This document shows, in pieces, positions 5,216 through 6,247 of a stretch of DNA of 6,247 nt. The notes under the pieces were generated by a model that saw only the letters and a program-made list of their open reading frames with translations, was not told the DNA's origin and did not search any database. Made by a program: the position numbers and the translations under genes. How positions within the stretch are numbered: position 1 is the stretch's first letter; each line of letters opens with the position of its first letter. The DNA comes from JACDAN01 sp046714355 (GTDB lineage: Bacteria; Actinomycetota; Thermoleophilia; Gaiellales; Gaiellaceae), in the NCBI GenBank assembly GCA_046714355.1, contig JBKKAR010000171.1, positions 1 to 6,247 on the forward strand. The letters are read 5' to 3'.

Positions 5216-5965
5216 GTGGAGACCGGCCTGCGTGGGAAGCGCGTTTTGGTCACCGGAGCCTCCGGCGGCATCGGGTCGGCCTGTGTCCGTGAGTTCGCGG
5301 CCGAGGGCGCGGAGGTCGTCGCCCACTACAACCAGGGCCGGAAACGGGCCGAGGGGCTGGGCGCTTCGCAGCTCGTCCAGGCTGACCTCACCCGGGAAGA
5401 CGAAGTCGGGCGCCTGTTCGACGAGGCAGGGACGCTCGACGCCTGCGCCGCAGTCGCCGGAGTCTGGCCGCAGGACGACGTGCCGGTCTGGGAGCTCCCG
5501 CTCGAGCGTTGGGAGGAGACGCTCCGCCTGAACCTGACCGTGACCTTCCTGACCGCACGCGGCTTCTTGCGCTCGGTGGAGCGCACCGGCCACGGAAGCC
5601 TCGTGCTGGTCGCGTCGACCGCTGGCGTCTTCGGCGAGGCTGGTCACGCCGACTACGCGGCCGCCAAGTCCGCGATCGCCTATGGACTCATGCTGAGCCT
5701 CAAGAACGAGGTCGTGCGGGTCGCGTCGGCTGCCCGGGTGAACTGCGTGTGCCCGGGTTGGACGCGAACGCCAATGGCGCGCCGCGAGGTGAACGATCCC
5801 GAGGTCATTGAGCGCGTGACCCGGACGATGGCGCTACGCAAGGTCGCCACGCCCCAGGACGTCGCGCGCCAGATCGTGGTGCTCGCCTCGGACGAGCTCT
5901 CCGGCCACGTCACCGGCCAGATCGTGACCGTGGCCGGCGGCATGGAGGGAAGAACGATCCACTGA
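5216..5965 (+). CDS. Short-chain dehydrogenase/reductase (classical SDR, FabG-like)
   Basis: This is a 249-residue cytosolic NAD(P)-dependent oxidoreductase with a single Rossmann fold, the usual length for classical SDRs. The cofactor motif TGASGGIG is at residues 13-20. The catalytic tetrad is Asn106 (RLNLT), Ser134 (LVAST), Tyr147 and Lys151 (YAAAK). CPGWTRTPM (179-187) and the C-terminal VTGQIVTVAGG (232-242) match FabG-like 3-oxoacyl-ACP reductase relatives. Two points are unusual. The structural NNAG motif reads AVAG (79-82). A very polar residue (H37) and N39 follow strand beta-2 (VVAHYNQGRKR); the Arg/Lys residues there suggest NADP(H), but this is inference. The substrate is unknown; many such proteins are generic annotations. 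The start is GTG 5216, with the Rossmann strand beginning at residue 9, so nothing appears missing. It diverges from the peptidase operon with almost no spacer and is followed by a hairpin at 6004. Confidence 0.93.
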   Translation: METGLRGKRVLVTGASGGIGSACVREFAAEGAEVVAHYNQGRKRAEGLGASQLVQADLTREDEVGRLFDEAGTLDACAAVAGVWPQDDVPVWELPLERWEETLRLNLTVTFLTARGFLRSVERTGHGSLVLVASTAGVFGEAGHADYAAAKSAIAYGLMLSLKNEVVRVASAARVNCVCPGWTRTPMARREVNDPEVIERVTRTMALRKVATPQDVARQIVVLASDELSGHVTGQIVTVAGGMEGRTIH

Positions 5966-6003
5966 TGCCCACGGCCGAAGCCCGCACGAACCGCAAATAG
6001 AAA

Positions 6004-6023
6004 CGGCGCGCCGAAGCGCGCCG
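6004..6023 (+). terminator. Hairpin after SDR gene, possible terminator without T-run
   Basis: CGGCGCGC pairs perfectly with GCGCGCCG around a CGAA loop, 38 bases after the SDR stop. No T-tract follows, so it is not a canonical intrinsic terminator. Such T-less stems are common after genes in high-GC actinobacteria and may act with Rho or protect the mRNA 3' end. Confidence 0.5.
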
Positions 6024-6132
6024 CATGGACTCTTACCGCAGAGTGCTAATTGCCGTTAGTTCCCCACGGAAGGAGCCGTAGATCCATTCTCGGCAGACAC
6101 GCGAAAAACCTAAACCTGTGTCTCAGAAATAC

Positions 6133-6163
6133 TCAGGCGAGGCCGCCGCCCGGCCCCGCCTGA
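6133..6163 (-). terminator. Long GC-rich hairpin, possible terminator of an off-window minus gene
   Basis: TCAGGCGAGGCC and GGCCCCGCCTGA form a 12-bp stem around a seven-base loop, with one A/C mismatch on the plus strand. On the minus strand that position becomes a G-U wobble, so the minus-strand RNA pairs along the whole stem. Together with the T-rich minus-strand sequence further on (complement of the A-run at 6104-6108), this leans toward a role in leftward transcripts arriving from beyond 6247. Confidence 0.3.
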
Positions 6164-6198
6164 TTCTCTCGAGTAGAGAGCCGCTCTGAGTCTCGAGT

Positions 6199-6243
6199 GG
6201 GCCCCGCCGCAACGGGCCCCGCTCGTCCGATGGGCCCCGCCGC
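6199..6243. repeat. Three GGGCCCCGC direct repeats
   Basis: GGGCCCCGC occurs at 6199, 6214 and 6232; the first and third copies extend to GGGCCCCGCCGC. Spacings of 15 and 18 bases are multiples of three. On the minus strand one frame reads RRGP, RGP and RRGP in turn, so the repeat could reflect a low-complexity protein tail. The cluster reaches the window edge and may continue. Confidence 0.6.
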
Positions 6244-6247
6244 ATCG

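Larger units (their letters stand above)
5966..6247. other. Gene-poor 3' region with hairpins and repeats
   Basis: I see no convincing protein or known RNA gene in these 282 bases. Its content is a hairpin at 6004-6023, an isolated GAGTGCTAA at 6043-6051, an AT-richer stretch at 6099-6132, a second hairpin at 6133-6163, a small CTCTC/GAGAG hairpin at 6166-6180, and a GGGCCCCGC repeat cluster at 6199-6243. A minus-strand frame open from the right edge to a TGA at 6123-6125 would encode an RRGP-rich tail. It could be the end of an off-window gene but has no recognisable content. Confidence 0.5.

Noticed and set aside
4503..5531. 342-codon plus-strand open frame covering part of M55 and the SDR gene
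   Set aside because: It crosses two well-supported genes in a different frame and shows no family motif.
5965..6000. Eleven-codon ORF (MPTAEARTNRK) overlapping the SDR stop as TGATG
   Set aside because: It is too short to support, and a GTG/ATG overlapping a stop is common by chance. It would only be worth revisiting if conserved in relatives.
6199..6243. Repeat cluster as a CRISPR array
   Set aside because: The units are only 9-12 bases with 6-9 base spacers, far too short for CRISPR repeats and spacers, and no cas gene is present.
6123..6245. Minus-strand 40-residue ORF from ATG 6245 (MRRGPSDERG...)
   Set aside because: It is low complexity with no ribosome binding site visible inside the window and no known motif. 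It could be the C-terminus of an off-window gene, but that cannot be supported here.

Overview
The window is high-GC DNA (roughly two-thirds G+C by eye) with GC-rich third positions, GTG starts, very short intergenic gaps and many Arg/Ala/Gly codons. Together with the gene types (ECF sigma factor, cytosolic subtilisin, M55 D-aminopeptidase, EntS-like MFS exporter), this suggests a chromosomal segment from a high-GC actinobacterium, possibly Thermoleophilia (Gaiellales/Solirubrobacterales). The lineage is an inference from style, not a search result. I see no insertion sequence, phage gene, CRISPR array, tRNA or rRNA.

Layout. (1) 1-1106, minus: the N-terminal 368 residues of an MFS exporter whose 3' end lies outside the window. 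(2) 1107-1206: a divergent intergenic region. (3) 1207-1374, plus: a 55-residue acidic small protein with a near-perfect ribosome binding site and two copies of a DVE[AG]H-x-F-(x)-GNV motif, followed by a strong rho-independent terminator at 1394-1419. (4) 5198 down to 1424, minus: six tightly packed genes that read as one operon. In transcription order these are an M55 D-aminopeptidase, an ECF-type sigma factor, an 83-residue protein with a nitrile-hydratase-alpha/NHLP-like segment, a cyclodeaminase/cyclohydrolase (FTCD_C) protein, a signal-less S8 subtilisin-like peptidase, and a GAF-domain protein. Gaps are about 52, 15, 11 and 9 nt, and the last pair overlaps by 8 nt. (5) 5216-5965, plus: a classical SDR oxidoreductase, divergent from the operon with only 17 bp between start codons. 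(6) 5966-6247: no convincing gene, but several hairpins and a GGGCCCCGC repeat cluster.

How the genes may work together. The operon combines a transcription factor, a small partner of unknown function, two peptidases, a one-carbon/folate-type enzyme and a ligand-sensing GAF protein. The overlap of the peptidase and GAF genes implies coupled translation and probably a shared job. The sigma factor has no recognisable anti-sigma partner here; the 83-residue gene sits where one would be expected but lacks zinc-binding residues. A sigma/small-protein/protease/GAF module handling peptides or cell stress is a reasonable hypothesis, but nothing in the sequence proves it. It and the DVE[AG]H-repeat microprotein are the best candidates for something undescribed.
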